DNA from: JAJEBT01 sp965221485
GTDB taxonomy: Bacteria > Pseudomonadota > Alphaproteobacteria > MPNO01 > UBA830
Length of the DNA stretch: 64,000 nucleotides
Assembly (NCBI GenBank): GCA_965221485.1
Contig: OZ244893.1
Span: 2,356,001-2,420,000, forward strand
Direction of reading: 5' to 3'
This document shows, in pieces, positions 43,803 through 52,373 of this stretch (position 1 is its first letter; every line of letters starts with the position of its first letter). Below the pieces are notes generated by a model, which was not told where the DNA came from, did no database searches, and saw only the letters and a program-made list of their open reading frames with translations. Both the position numbers and the translations under genes were made by a program.

Positions 43803-45779
43803 ATGACCACCCAGCCGCAATCCGCTTCGGCAGCCGATGCAGATCAATTTCACGATCTGACAGGAAGACGAAAGTGGCGACAGCTGGCAGGCTGGCCGCT
43901 TTATCTGCAGAATATCCTGCTCGCCAGCATAACCCTTCTTTGTGCCGGCTGGTCGCTGGAGCTCCAGCACACCGTTGGTATAGCGATCTTCAAGGAACAG
44001 TTTCTCGCATTGATTTTCGCTTTGTCCATGGCGGCAATTTTCATCGGACTCAAGTCGAGCAAGTCGATCACCAGCAATCGTGTTCCACTGCTTGACTGGG
44101 TGTTTGCCATTACCAGTCTTGTGTGTGGCCTGTTCGTGACCTGGAGCTATCAGGGAATCGTAGAAACAATCGGGGAGCTCCGCCCTGAGCGTGTCGTTCT
44201 GGGTTTTGTGGCCGTCTTTCTCGTTTTCGAAGCCACCCGTCGTTCCACCGGATGGGCGCTTGTCATTCTTGGAGCGGTGTTCATTGGTTACTCAGCTCTT
44301 TCACACCTCGCCCCCGGATTGCTGAACGTGCCAAGCACACGCCTGGATCGTATCGCCATCTATCTCTATCTGGACAACAACGCCCTTCTCGGAATCCCAC
44401 TGGACGTGACCACCAGCATCATCGTTGCTTTCATTCTTTTCGGGCGGGTCCTCTTTGCAGCAAACGGAGACAGATTCCTGAACGACTTTGCGCTGACCAC
44501 GATGGGGAAATATCGCGGCGGGCCCGCAAAGGTGGCTGTAGTGGCTTCAAGCCTGTTCGGGACCATCTCCGGCAGCGCGGTTTCAAACGTTGTCATGGAC
44601 GGCCCCATTACGATCCCGATGATGCGAAAGGCGGGCTACAGCGGCCCCATGGCCGCAGGAATCGAAGCTGTCGCGTCCACGGGCGGGCAGATCATGCCTC
44701 CGGTCATGGGGATTGTTGCGTTCCTTATGATCGACATTCTCCAGATCACCTACGCAGAAGTGATCCTCGCGGCATTGATCCCGGCCCTTCTCTACTATCT
44801 GGCCCTTTTCGTTCAGGTTGACTTTGAAGCCGCCAAGCGGAAGCTGGGTCGTGTCCACTCATCGTCCGGGGCCTCGGTTGCCAGCATCCTGGTCCGTGGC
44901 TGGGTCTTCGTGGTCCCCATCTTTCTTCTGGTCTGGACCCTGATCGCGGAGAGTTGGGAACCCGGGCGGTCCGCCATGCTGGCCGTCGGGGCAACAATCG
45001 CGGTCGCTATCCTGAACCGGCATACGCGACCAACCTTCCATAAGCTGTGGATAGCGGTCAGGGAGACAGGCCAGACGGTCCTGGAACTGGTCATCATCAC
45101 GGCCCTGGCCGGAATGATCATCGGATCGATCCAGATCTCAACCCTGGGGTTCAATTTTTCGCTGCTTCTGACCCAGATGGCAGGCGACAGCGCATTGGGT
45201 CTTTTGCTTCTGACCGCCCTGGTATGCATCGTCCTCGGGATGGGAATGCCATCGGGTGTCATCTACCTCATGCTGGCATTACTGATTGCACCCGCCCTGG
45301 TAGAGTCGGGCATTCCCAAGATCGCAGCTCATCTGTTCATTTTTTACTTCGGCATGTTGTCAATGATCACACCACCAATCTGCATCGCGACCTTTGCAGC
45401 CTGCGCGGTCGCCGGAACCGATTTCTGGAGAACGGGTGCGGCCGGGGTGCGCCTGGGAATCGCTGCCTATGTCGTTCCGTTCGCTTTCGTATTCCAGCCC
45501 GGTCTTGTTTTCGAGGGAAGCGTGGACGACATCGTGGTGACGGGCATCAAGGCTGCTGTCGGTGTCTTTATACTCGCTGTCGGTATGGCAGGATATCTTT
45601 TCAGACCCATGTCTTACGTTGAGCGCGTGCTGAGTTCGCTCAGCGGCGTCACGATCATGGTCATTCCCTTGCATCTGGAGCTTGCCTGGCCGCTGATCGG
45701 CGCCTCCGTTCTTGTCATGCTTTGCATCATCCTCTGGCAAAGACGAAATCTGAACAGGGACAAGCACAGAACTGTGTAA
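43803..45779 (+). CDS. TRAP transporter fused permease (4TM/12TM)
   Basis: A 658-residue fused DctQM permease of the TAXI-TRAP type. The N-terminal four helices are followed by the DctM part with Phe-Gly-Thr-Ile-Ser-Gly-Ser-Ala-Val-Ser-Asn-Val and Ser-Thr-Gly-Gly-Gln-Ile-Met-Pro-Pro-Val-Met-Gly, the conserved ion/substrate region, and a late Gly-Met-Gly-Met-Pro-Ser-Gly-Val. GGGGAG just before the ATG at 43803 fixes the start. No receptor gene adjoins it; the nearest unpaired TAXI receptor is at 52374-53390, beyond the hydantoinase operon. Confidence 0.93.
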   Translation: MTTQPQSASAADADQFHDLTGRRKWRQLAGWPLYLQNILLASITLLCAGWSLELQHTVGIAIFKEQFLALIFALSMAAIFIGLKSSKSITSNRVPLLDWVFAITSLVCGLFVTWSYQGIVETIGELRPERVVLGFVAVFLVFEATRRSTGWALVILGAVFIGYSALSHLAPGLLNVPSTRLDRIAIYLYLDNNALLGIPLDVTTSIIVAFILFGRVLFAANGDRFLNDFALTTMGKYRGGPAKVAVVASSLFGTISGSAVSNVVMDGPITIPMMRKAGYSGPMAAGIEAVASTGGQIMPPVMGIVAFLMIDILQITYAEVILAALIPALLYYLALFVQVDFEAAKRKLGRVHSSSGASVASILVRGWVFVVPIFLLVWTLIAESWEPGRSAMLAVGATIAVAILNRHTRPTFHKLWIAVRETGQTVLELVIITALAGMIIGSIQISTLGFNFSLLLTQMAGDSALGLLLLTALVCIVLGMGMPSGVIYLMLALLIAPALVESGIPKIAAHLFIFYFGMLSMITPPICIATFAACAVAGTDFWRTGAAGVRLGIAAYVVPFAFVFQPGLVFEGSVDDIVVTGIKAAVGVFILAVGMAGYLFRPMSYVERVLSSLSGVTIMVIPLHLELAWPLIGASVLVMLCIILWQRRNLNRDKHRTV

Positions 45780-45795
45780 GCGCCAGGACCAGGAC

Positions 45796-45814
45796 ACGGC
45801 CCCGCTGGGGCCGT
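45796..45814. terminator. GC-rich hairpin after the TRAP permease
   Basis: ACGGCCCC (45796-45803), a 3-base loop and GGGGCCGT (45807-45814) form a perfect 8-bp stem 16 bases after the permease stop, in the gap between convergent genes. No T-run follows on either strand, so termination is uncertain. Confidence 0.4.
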
Positions 45815-45976
45815 TCGCAAACAAGGCCTCCAGTCAGGCGAAAACGCAATGCGTCAAGGGTGGACTGTTCGCAGATATCGAAACCCGGCTTCAGCAGGCT
45901 GCAGCCCTTGCTTCAGGTCAGAACGTGTTCGATCGGCGGCGCACAAGTCAGGCCCGGTGCGCACTGCACCGCCTGT

Positions 45977-47008
45977 TCACGCATTGAGAAATTCTACCGT
46001 TCCGTCATTTCCTGCCAGCGCGGGCTCGGCAAGAAGCCAATAGCTATCGCGACTCCTCCAGGTTTGACTGATCGAGACGATTTGCCCGCATTGGGGATTG
46101 GGAATTGACTGCAAGGGAAGCGTGCCGACACAGGCTTCGTAGAGCAAATTCTCCATCTCCCAACCAGAAGGCGGAGCAGAGACAGGCACTCCCGGAGCAG
46201 GTTTTGGAAACACCGTATCGGAGGGGCCGCCTTCCCCGGTTTCATCGCGAACAAAACTTCGGGCCATCCGTACCCAATGGCCCTTGTAAGCCAATGACAG
46301 ACGTATCGCATAGCGTTCACCGACCCGGACAGGCCCGTCCACGCGCCGGAAGTCGCTGTCCGTCCCAAGATCCTCCACGACGTCCATGAGAATTTCTTCA
46401 CAGCGGGCCATGCGTGCGCAACGCTCCATTTTACCCAGAATGGTGGCGTCAGCCGGCTGGCTCGACCGGGCAGCAAGGCGAAAGGCTTCACGCGCGATGT
46501 GGGCCGCTTTTCGCGAAAGTGCCAACTCGGTTTCGTCTGCAGGACTTCTGACCGACTTGTAGAGCCCGGTCGCATCGACCAGGCGCGCTGATGGCATATC
46601 GGCTATGAAATCACTCAGGATCGCTCCTGGAAACCGGTCCAGTTCCAGAACGCCAATGCTTTCCCCGGCTCCAGCCGCACGCTGTAATCGTGCCAGTTCC
46701 TTGCCGATGTCAGGTGTGCAGATAACGTCCCCGACATGGGCCGTCTCTGCAATCCAGCCGGCCACCCGTTTCGACAGTCCCGCAGCCAGGACCGGAGGCC
46801 CTTCCGGCCGAACCAGCAATACACACTGAGACCAGTAGGGAACGAAGTGCGTCAGCCACGATACCGCTGCCGGACGCGGGAAATTGGTGTAAAGGAGAAG
46901 ACCGCCCAACCCGTGCTCGGCCATGGCCCGGCGGACCCTTGCAACCCGGGCGTTGAGAACCTCCCGGGGAACCTCGTCTTCAGACCAGGAAAGCAGACCA
47001 CGGCGCAT
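45977..47008 (-). CDS. M24-fold (creatinase/prolidase-like) protein, degenerate
   Basis: A 343-residue protein with an N-terminal creatinase-type domain and a C-terminal pita-bread domain of the M24 family. The metal-binding block is lost: where M24 peptidases have Gly-Asp-x-x-x-x-Asp and a second Asp before Arg-Thr, this protein reads Gly-Glu-Arg-Tyr-Ala-Ile-Arg and Val-Arg-Met-Ala-Arg-Ser. The His and two Glu ligands are also not found. It cannot be a normal metallopeptidase; a metal-free hydrolase such as creatinase, or a non-catalytic partner of its neighbour, is possible. It begins 13 bases after the other M24-fold gene and ends the hyuA-hyuB operon. Confidence 0.78.
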   Translation of the reverse strand: MRRGLLSWSEDEVPREVLNARVARVRRAMAEHGLGGLLLYTNFPRPAAVSWLTHFVPYWSQCVLLVRPEGPPVLAAGLSKRVAGWIAETAHVGDVICTPDIGKELARLQRAAGAGESIGVLELDRFPGAILSDFIADMPSARLVDATGLYKSVRSPADETELALSRKAAHIAREAFRLAARSSQPADATILGKMERCARMARCEEILMDVVEDLGTDSDFRRVDGPVRVGERYAIRLSLAYKGHWVRMARSFVRDETGEGGPSDTVFPKPAPGVPVSAPPSGWEMENLLYEACVGTLPLQSIPNPQCGQIVSISQTWRSRDSYWLLAEPALAGNDGTVEFLNA

Positions 47009-47021
47009 GGCTTCATTTCCC

Positions 47022-48125
47022 TTACTGTGACGTCCATAGCAGCTGGGCCGGGGTCTCACTGAAAGTTTGATGACCATCGGCGGTCACAAGAGCCGCATCT
47101 CCCAGTACCATGTATCCGACATCGGGGTGGTAGGTGTTGGGATGGACGATACAGAATGCTCCTTCTTCCAGGACCGTGTGAACATCCTCAAGAATATGCG
47201 GTCTGGAGTCCAGAAAGAGGCCAAGTCCATGTCCGCGGACCCGGGTGTATTCGCTGGTCACATATTGTCCGAGTCCATGGGCCCGAAACACATCATTTTC
47301 TGCCTTGGCGACCTCTGCAGCCGTTACACCTGCCTTCAGTATTGCGAGTCCCGCTTGCATGGCATCAATAAATACCTGATGCGCATCCAGCTGCTTCTGG
47401 CTGGGCTCACCAATCACCAATGTACGGCAGATCTGCGAAAAATACCCGTCAACGCAAGGACTCAATTCGGTCGTGACGAGATCGCCTTCCTGCAGCCGCC
47501 TCTCTCCCGCGGGATGCATCCCCCGAACCTCGGTTCCGCCCGATCCGATGATCATGAAATTCTCTGGCGAGCCGGCCTCGCGGCACCAGCTTTCGATCTC
47601 CGCGACAAGTTCGTATTCCGCTACCCCGGCCCTGGCCACCTCGCGAAAGACCTGGTAGCCCGCATCGGCCATTCTCGTGGCTCGTCGCAAGGCATCAATT
47701 TCGGTTGGCGTCTTTGTCATCAGCAACCGGTCCAGAAGCGCCGTACCATCAGCCACGGTGGGTAAGGGACCAGCCGTCGTCAATCCAAAGGGCAGAAGAC
47801 TTGCGGGTGCCGTCGCAATGGTTCGGTTTGCCAATTTTTGCAACAGCAGATTCGCTGATGCGATCAAGTCGCCGGACGCTTCCACGGCCACATCCGGACA
47901 TTTCATTCGGGCTCGTCCCGCTTCTGTCTCGCCCTCGACAACAAGGCGGGTTTCACCGTCTGCAAACACCAATGCAAGGGCATCGCCTTCGACCGGCGCG
48001 TAGTCGGAAACATAACGCAGATAATCTCCGCGCCAGGCATTGCCCCAGCACAGCACAACGTCCACACCCTCGCCGGCCATGGCGGCGAGCAGCCGGCCAA
48101 GTCGTTCCGAGTGAATGGGGTTCAT
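47022..48125 (-). CDS. M24-fold (creatinase/Xaa-Pro dipeptidase-like) protein without metal ligands
   Basis: A 367-residue protein with creatinase-like N-terminal and pita-bread C-terminal domains. The fold is well kept: Gly-Ser-Gly-Gly-Thr-Glu-Val-Arg-Gly-Met-His, Leu-Gln-Glu-Gly-Asp-Leu-Val, Gly-Tyr-Phe-Ser-Gln-Ile-Cys-Arg-Thr, Arg-Gly-His-Gly-Leu-Gly-Leu. The five metal ligands are mostly replaced: first Asp to Glu, second Asp to Gln, and the Glu of the usual Glu-Pro to His in Val-His-Pro-Asn. The two His of the fold remain. This matches metal-free members such as creatinase or ectoine hydrolase DoeA, which cleave small amidines or rings. It overlaps the hyuB stop by four bases (ATGA). Confidence 0.85.
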   Translation of the reverse strand: MNPIHSERLGRLLAAMAGEGVDVVLCWGNAWRGDYLRYVSDYAPVEGDALALVFADGETRLVVEGETEAGRARMKCPDVAVEASGDLIASANLLLQKLANRTIATAPASLLPFGLTTAGPLPTVADGTALLDRLLMTKTPTEIDALRRATRMADAGYQVFREVARAGVAEYELVAEIESWCREAGSPENFMIIGSGGTEVRGMHPAGERRLQEGDLVTTELSPCVDGYFSQICRTLVIGEPSQKQLDAHQVFIDAMQAGLAILKAGVTAAEVAKAENDVFRAHGLGQYVTSEYTRVRGHGLGLFLDSRPHILEDVHTVLEEGAFCIVHPNTYHPDVGYMVLGDAALVTADGHQTFSETPAQLLWTSQ

Positions 48126-49810
48126 GACGTGGCTGCCTCGTGTGTGACCGACAGACCGTAATCGCGTTCGACCGCCCCGGCCGATATCAGTCCAGTACGA
48201 TAATCCGAAAGGACCGCGTGTGGATCGCGTTCCCGGGGGTGGCCGTAGCCTCCGCCCCCGGCTGTTCGAAAGCTGACGCGATCTCCAGGCTGTAACTGAA
48301 TGTTGGTGCCCTTCAGCACGCGCTCCTCACGTCCGTCGCTCCACAAAATGACGGCTTCGTTCACAGCTCCCGGATAACCGCCATGCAGTCCCCAGGGCGG
48401 GTCGACAGTCCGGTCAAAATTGATGTTGACAGAGGTTTCCTGAAGACAGCGATAAACAATTTCGACACCGAAACCACCCCTGTACTTGCCACTTCCTGCA
48501 CTGTCAGAACGAAAGCTGTGACTTTCGATGATGAAGGGATAAGCCGTTTCCTGAACTTCGACCGGCAAATTTCGCACATCACTCTGGCAAACAGACATGG
48601 CCGCACTTTCACCATCGCCCGTCGGCCGTCCTCCCCAGCCACCGCCCATGATATTCATGAGAAGAAAACGGCTGCCATCCCGTTCGCGATATCCGTAAAA
48701 CGAGCACCCGCCCATATCACCCTTGTGGGCTGCGGGAACGAGTTCGGGCAAGACCGGCGAAAGGGCCTTGAGAATGAGGTCAATCACCGTTGGCAGGGCA
48801 ATGCTCCAGAGACCGATGGCTGCCGGCGGCCGAGCATTGAGAATTGTTCCTTCGGGCGAGATGACGGTCAGAGGACGGAAACATCCCTCATTGACCGGGG
48901 CATTCGGAAGGGTCAGGCTTTTGAACGCGATGCGGGCAGCCGCCAGGCCCCCCGATCCGGAATTCAGTGGTGACCGAACCTGGGGATGGGTTCCGGTGTA
49001 GTCGATCACCATATCGCTTCCGGTTACTGCAACCTTGACCTTGATACCGACAGGATCATCAAATCGCACACCATCATTGTCGAGGCAGCCTTGTGCTTTG
49101 TAAATTCCGTCGGGAATACCGGCCACCTGGTCACGGGCCGCAGTTTCTGCCTGCTGCCATATTATGCCGATTGCTTCGGTTATCGTTTCCGGGTCATAAC
49201 GGCCGTAGAGTTCGGTCATCCGCCGTTGCGCAATGTGACAAGCTGCTATCTGCGCTCTCAGATCGCCCAGTGAGGAGTCAGGAAAACGCACATTGTCCCT
49301 GATGATTTGCCAGACTCCTTCATTACGCTTGCCCGCGTCAAAGATCTTGATCGAACGGAATTGCAGACCTTCCTGGAAAATCTCGTAGGTTTCATAGGAA
49401 CCGAAACCGACACGGGATCCTCCGATGTCAACCCAGTGCGCCCTGTTGGCAGCGAACGCGATAACCTTGCCATCATGAAAGCATGGCGCATAGATGACGA
49501 TGTTGTTCAGATGCTGGCCGCAGATTTCAGCCTGATTCATGATCAGGACATCACCCGGATGGAAACCGTCAAGACCATACCGCTCGATCCCGTCCCTGAC
49601 CGCAACGCCAAGGTCCGCAAGAAAGATCGGCAGTCCTCCGGAATTCTGGCTGACAAGATCGCCCGCGGTATCGACCAATCCGCAGCAGAAGTCACGAACC
49701 TCATAGATCATCATATTGTGGGCCGAGCGGCAAAGGGCGGTTGCCATTTCTTCGGCATAGGCAACAACCGCATTGCGAACGACTTCAAGAGTGATGGGGT
49801 GAACGCTCAT
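48122..49810 (-). CDS. hyuB: hydantoinase B/oxoprolinase family protein
   Basis: A 562-residue subunit of the ATP-dependent hydantoinase/5-oxoprolinase/acetone-carboxylase-like superfamily. It has the family's Met-Gly-Gly-Gly-Trp-Gly-Gly-Arg-Pro region, Pro-Pro-Trp-Gly-Leu-His-Gly-Gly, and a C-terminal Ala-Gly-Gly-Gly-Gly-Tyr-Gly. It works with HyuA to open a cyclic amide such as hydantoin, N-methylhydantoin or 5-oxoproline at the cost of ATP. Its ATG shares one base with the hyuA stop (TAATG), and its stop overlaps the M24-fold gene start. Confidence 0.93.
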   Translation of the reverse strand: MSVHPITLEVVRNAVVAYAEEMATALCRSAHNMMIYEVRDFCCGLVDTAGDLVSQNSGGLPIFLADLGVAVRDGIERYGLDGFHPGDVLIMNQAEICGQHLNNIVIYAPCFHDGKVIAFAANRAHWVDIGGSRVGFGSYETYEIFQEGLQFRSIKIFDAGKRNEGVWQIIRDNVRFPDSSLGDLRAQIAACHIAQRRMTELYGRYDPETITEAIGIIWQQAETAARDQVAGIPDGIYKAQGCLDNDGVRFDDPVGIKVKVAVTGSDMVIDYTGTHPQVRSPLNSGSGGLAAARIAFKSLTLPNAPVNEGCFRPLTVISPEGTILNARPPAAIGLWSIALPTVIDLILKALSPVLPELVPAAHKGDMGGCSFYGYRERDGSRFLLMNIMGGGWGGRPTGDGESAAMSVCQSDVRNLPVEVQETAYPFIIESHSFRSDSAGSGKYRGGFGVEIVYRCLQETSVNINFDRTVDPPWGLHGGYPGAVNEAVILWSDGREERVLKGTNIQLQPGDRVSFRTAGGGGYGHPRERDPHAVLSDYRTGLISAGAVERDYGLSVTHEAATS

Positions 49811-51873
49811 TATGCCGTTTCTCGTTCAATTGCGATGATCAGGTGGCCGTATTCGCTGACCAGGGCTGTGTCTCCGGGCCACAGAAATGTGGTGGAATTG
49901 GGCTCTTCTATGACTGCGGGCCCGATAATTTCAGTGCCGGGATGAAGGCCTGGTCGCCAATGAACGGATGCCTGTACCGGACTCTGATCAGCGTCGAGAT
50001 AAACCATGCGTTTTTCGCGGGGCAACGCATCGCCCGGATGAAACGGTCTGGCCAGCCAGTCCTTCGCGACCTCGGCCGCTCCTTCAAGGGTTACAGTGAG
50101 CCGGATTTTGACAAGCTGTATCCGCCCTGACGGCGCAGCATGTCCGTAGCGTTCGAGATGACGCTGGCTGAAACCTTCCCGCAAACTGCCGGAACCGCCA
50201 TCCAGAAGATCCCGGCTCGAGTGGAACGGCACAGAGATCGCATGTTCCTGCCCCACATAACGCATATCGGACGCAAACATAAAATGGGCCATGCCAGGAT
50301 CCAGCCCGTCCTGACGCAGTAATTCCCGCCCCTTTGAAGACAGATCGGACATGATCTTGTCTATAGCGGTACCATCCACATTGTGCAGATCGGCAACGAA
50401 GGTCCGAACGAGATCCTGACGCCATGGAGCCATCAACATGCCGAACGCAGAAAAGTTGCCCGGAATCCTGGGAATGATGACGGTCGGGATCGATATATCG
50501 CGCGCTATGGCTGCAGCATGAAGGGGGCCAGCCCCACCAAATGCAATCATTGCGCAATCCCTGGGGTCGCTTCCCCGGGCTACCGAAACCGACCGGACTG
50601 CTAACGCCATGAGTGTATCGCCAACCCTCGTCACCGCAAGGGCTGCTTCGAGAACATCGAGATCAAGGGGATCGGCAACATAATTCTTGACAGCCGTCCG
50701 ACTCAACTCCGGGTCCAGTGGCATTCTGCCCGAAAGAAATCGGTCGGGATTAAGCCGGCCCAGCAGGAGATCGGCATCAGTAATCACGGGATCGATGCCT
50801 CCCTTCCCGTAACACGCCGGCCCCGGATTGGCTCCGGCGCTTTGCGGACCGATATGGAGCCCTCCCTGAGGATCACACCAGGCAATACTCCCGCCACCCG
50901 CGCCGACTTCAACAATATCGACCACAGGCAGCTGCATTGGCTGGCCACTGGAATATCCGCCAATGAAATAGTCTTCATGGATCGTCGCAGCGCCTCCCAG
51001 CAGCATGCTCGCCTTGGCCGTAGTTCCACCCATGTCGAAACCGATACATCGATGGTGACCCAGGAGGGTGGCAAGATGGCCCGCACCAATCATTCCGGCC
51101 ACGGGACCAGACTCCATCATGGCTACCGGTTGCCGACGAGCCTGTTCGAGCGACATGGTGCCGCCATTGGAGCGCATGATCTGTTTGTTACCGGAGAAGG
51201 AGGCGTCATCGAGAAACCGGTCCAATCTGTCCAGATAACGACTGACCGGGGGCCCTACATAGGCATTGAGCGCCGTTGTCGAAGTCCGTTCATATTCCCG
51301 GTATTCCCTGAGGATGTCCGATGACAGCGTCACAAAACGACTGTTGCATGCACTCTGGATCACCCGCCCTGCGGCCTGTTCGTGGGCCGGGTTTGCGTAG
51401 GAATGAAGAAAACAGACCGCAACGGCCTCGATTTCCAATTTTGCCAATTCCGCGGCGACCCGGTGCAGTTCATGTTCATCGACGGGCGTAAGCACTTCTC
51501 CATCCGCATTGATCCGTTCCGAAATCTCGAACGTCCATTCCCGGGGAATCAATGGCTTCGGTCGCGAAAACCGAAGATTGAAGCCTTCTGGCCGGTTGCT
51601 GCGGCCGATGGCATATACATCCCGGAACCCCTTGGTTGTAATCAGCGCTGCTCTGGCGCCCTTCCGTTCCAGCACTGTATTGATTGCAATCGTCGTGCCG
51701 TGACGAAACTGTTCGATGTCGAGAAGGTTGTCTGCCGGAGATCCGATGCAATCCGCAACCCCGCGCGTTGGATCATCAATAGTGGTAGATGACTTCTCGA
51801 TATAGACCTCCCCATCGCGAATTCCGACGAGATCCGTGAATGTGCCGCCAATATCGACCCCGATGGAATGCAA
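49810..51873 (-). CDS. hyuA: hydantoinase A/oxoprolinase family protein
   Basis: A 687-residue ATP-binding subunit with the ASKHA-type fold. The N-terminus reads Gly-Val-Asp-Ile-Gly-Gly-Thr-Phe-Thr-Asp-Leu-Val, the centre has Gly-Phe-Asp-Met-Gly-Gly-Thr-Thr-Ala-Lys, and later comes Phe-Gly-Gly-Ala-Gly-Pro-Leu-His-Ala. It phosphorylates or activates the cyclic amide that HyuB opens. AAGGAGG is 5 bases before a TTG at 51873, which gives the family N-terminus Met-His-Ser-Ile-Gly-Val; a TTG six codons earlier lies ahead of that ribosome binding site and is rejected. It is the first gene of the hyuA-hyuB-M24-M24 operon. Confidence 0.94.
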   Translation of the reverse strand: MHSIGVDIGGTFTDLVGIRDGEVYIEKSSTTIDDPTRGVADCIGSPADNLLDIEQFRHGTTIAINTVLERKGARAALITTKGFRDVYAIGRSNRPEGFNLRFSRPKPLIPREWTFEISERINADGEVLTPVDEHELHRVAAELAKLEIEAVAVCFLHSYANPAHEQAAGRVIQSACNSRFVTLSSDILREYREYERTSTTALNAYVGPPVSRYLDRLDRFLDDASFSGNKQIMRSNGGTMSLEQARRQPVAMMESGPVAGMIGAGHLATLLGHHRCIGFDMGGTTAKASMLLGGAATIHEDYFIGGYSSGQPMQLPVVDIVEVGAGGGSIAWCDPQGGLHIGPQSAGANPGPACYGKGGIDPVITDADLLLGRLNPDRFLSGRMPLDPELSRTAVKNYVADPLDLDVLEAALAVTRVGDTLMALAVRSVSVARGSDPRDCAMIAFGGAGPLHAAAIARDISIPTVIIPRIPGNFSAFGMLMAPWRQDLVRTFVADLHNVDGTAIDKIMSDLSSKGRELLRQDGLDPGMAHFMFASDMRYVGQEHAISVPFHSSRDLLDGGSGSLREGFSQRHLERYGHAAPSGRIQLVKIRLTVTLEGAAEVAKDWLARPFHPGDALPREKRMVYLDADQSPVQASVHWRPGLHPGTEIIGPAVIEEPNSTTFLWPGDTALVSEYGHLIIAIERETA

Positions 51874-52373
51874 GTTTCCCTCCTTGGGCAAACCCGTACG
51901 CCTGAACCTCCGGGCGGTCAGCCTTCCCGGACCGGTAAAGCCGCCGCCGGCATTGCGGACCTGACCTCTTCGGCCGGATCAGGGCCGAGACCAACCCTCA
52001 CCGGATTGAACCGGAAACAGCACGCTACCGCGGACAGACTGCAGACCTCAAGGCTCCGGTCGATCCGTAATTTCGTAAATGCCGCGTTACCTGATCGTGC
52101 TGACTTCGGTTCGCACCGGATAGGGCTTTTTCCTGAACATGTGGGTTGCAATCGCTTCGCCGCTGTTGCCCGTCAGATGGGCACTGCAGGACCTCTGCTG
52201 CCACCCTGGCGTATCCGATATCAGGCACCCACAGCTTCATGCAGGTCCATCAGGATTGCATGAAGCTGTGGGATCGGGGACGGACGCCCGGTTCACTTCG
52301 GCAGAGATATCCAGGATGCGGTTCGTAATCTGGTCCCGCAACTCGAAATTTCCGACGAAGGAGGAGACAATCC
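51874..52373. other. intergenic region upstream of hyuA
   Basis: About 500 bases between the TAXI receptor stop and hyuA, both leftward, with no supported gene. It holds the 16-bp inverted repeat listed separately and presumably the hyuA promoter; I see no clear -35/-10 pair. Confidence 0.45.
52228..52272. repeat. perfect 16-bp inverted repeat between TAXI receptor and hyuA
   Basis: The arms CCCACAGCTTCATGCA (52228-52243) and TGCATGAAGCTGTGGG (52257-52272) are exact reverse complements around 13 bases. No T-run follows leftward. It lies about 100 bases after the receptor stop and 355 bases before the hyuA start. Candidate roles are an operator for a dimeric regulator, or an RNA stem protecting the receptor mRNA. 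Confidence 0.8.
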
